Assembly: GCA_023474015.1 (NCBI GenBank) | Contig: JAMCYN010000111.1 | Coordinates: 1-5,461 of the forward strand | Direction: 5' to 3' | Origin: Armatimonadota bacterium | GTDB taxonomy: Bacteria > Armatimonadota > UBA5829 | Length of the DNA: 5,461 nt | Part shown: one piece after another, positions 5,284 through 5,461 of the stretch | Layout of the letters: each line of letters begins with the position of its first letter | How positions within the stretch are numbered: position 1 is the stretch's first letter | Position numbers and translations under genes: made by a program | The notes under the pieces: generated by a model | What the model was told of the DNA's origin: nothing | Database searches by the model: none | Seen by the model: the letters and a program-made list of their open reading frames with translations, nothing else

Positions 5284-5461
5284 CTACTCGGCAAAGACGT
5301 ACTTGCCGACCTCTTCGGGGTTCGTCCGCTCGCATGCGCGGGCCCAGTTGAGGGAGTCCTCGACCTGCTTCAACACGTCCTCGTGCATGGCCTCGACCTT
5401 TTCTAGGGTCGTCACATTCGCGCTCACTAATTTCTTCGCCAGCTGCCGCGAACCCGCTCTT
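5284..5461 (-). CDS. Dehydrogenase E1 component, alpha subunit, C-terminal end (rest beyond window)
   Basis: The last 58 codons of a frame that enters from the right edge and stops at TAG (5286-5284). The peptide (RAGSRQLAKKLVSANVTTLE, then a helix KVEAMHEDVLKQVEDSLNWA, then NPEEVGKYVFAE) is the familiar C-terminal tail of E1 alpha subunits: a charged amphipathic helix, a short ARA-type segment, then a PEE..YVFAE ending. Position supports this: E1 alpha normally directly precedes E1 beta, here by 17 bases on the same strand. The thiamine-diphosphate-binding GDG...N motif lies outside the window, so activity cannot be checked. Confidence 0.8.
   Translation of the reverse strand, partial: RAGSRQLAKKLVSANVTTLEKVEAMHEDVLKQVEDSLNWARACERTNPEEVGKYVFAE

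Noticed and set aside
5267..5335. N-terminal extension of E1 beta to ATG 5335
   Set aside because: It overlaps the E1 alpha coding end, and the family normally begins close to the MREILYWQAINEAM start at 5266, which has a Shine-Dalgarno site.

Overview
This is a bacterial window of mid-range GC. Genes are tightly spaced and have good Shine-Dalgarno sites, and promoters are of the sigma-70 type. It carries parts or all of six protein genes and no RNA gene, insertion sequence or CRISPR array that I can see. The taxon cannot be fixed from the sequence. The exported beta-helix protein, the ROK regulator, the ManA-like cupin and the two-subunit E1 enzyme together would suit a carbohydrate-oriented uncultured phylum such as Armatimonadota or Planctomycetota, but that is a low-confidence inference.

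Layout. Positions 1-395 (minus) hold the N-terminal part of an exported right-handed beta-helix protein that runs off the left edge. Positions 396-689 are non-coding and could form a folded leader for that gene. Positions 690-1925 (minus) encode a ROK-family transcriptional regulator. Its correct start is a GTG at 1925, not the longer frame reaching 2006, because the extra codons are its own promoter. Positions 1926-2290 are a divergent control region with two good promoters facing opposite ways. One has a perfect inverted repeat filling most of its spacer; the other is followed by a roughly 160-base leader that can fold in several incompatible ways next to the ribosome binding site. Positions 2291-3508 (plus) encode a mannose-6-phosphate isomerase-like double cupin. 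After a 121-base convergent gap, 3630-5461 (minus) is an operon read as E1 alpha (C-terminal end only), E1 beta, SIS-domain isomerase.

How they may work together. Two sugar-phosphate-isomerase-like proteins (cupin and SIS), a sugar-sensing type of regulator and a thiamine-diphosphate E1 enzyme lie together. The ROK protein most likely represses its own promoter and perhaps the divergent cupin promoter. In the E1 operon the SIS gene starts 5 bases after E1 beta, where an E2 acyltransferase gene often follows. No E2 or E3 is visible, so the E1 pair may serve a ketol-transfer or acyloin type of reaction in a sugar pathway rather than a classical 2-oxoacid dehydrogenase. This is a hypothesis: substrates cannot be read from the sequence, and the promoter and 5' part of the operon lie outside the window.
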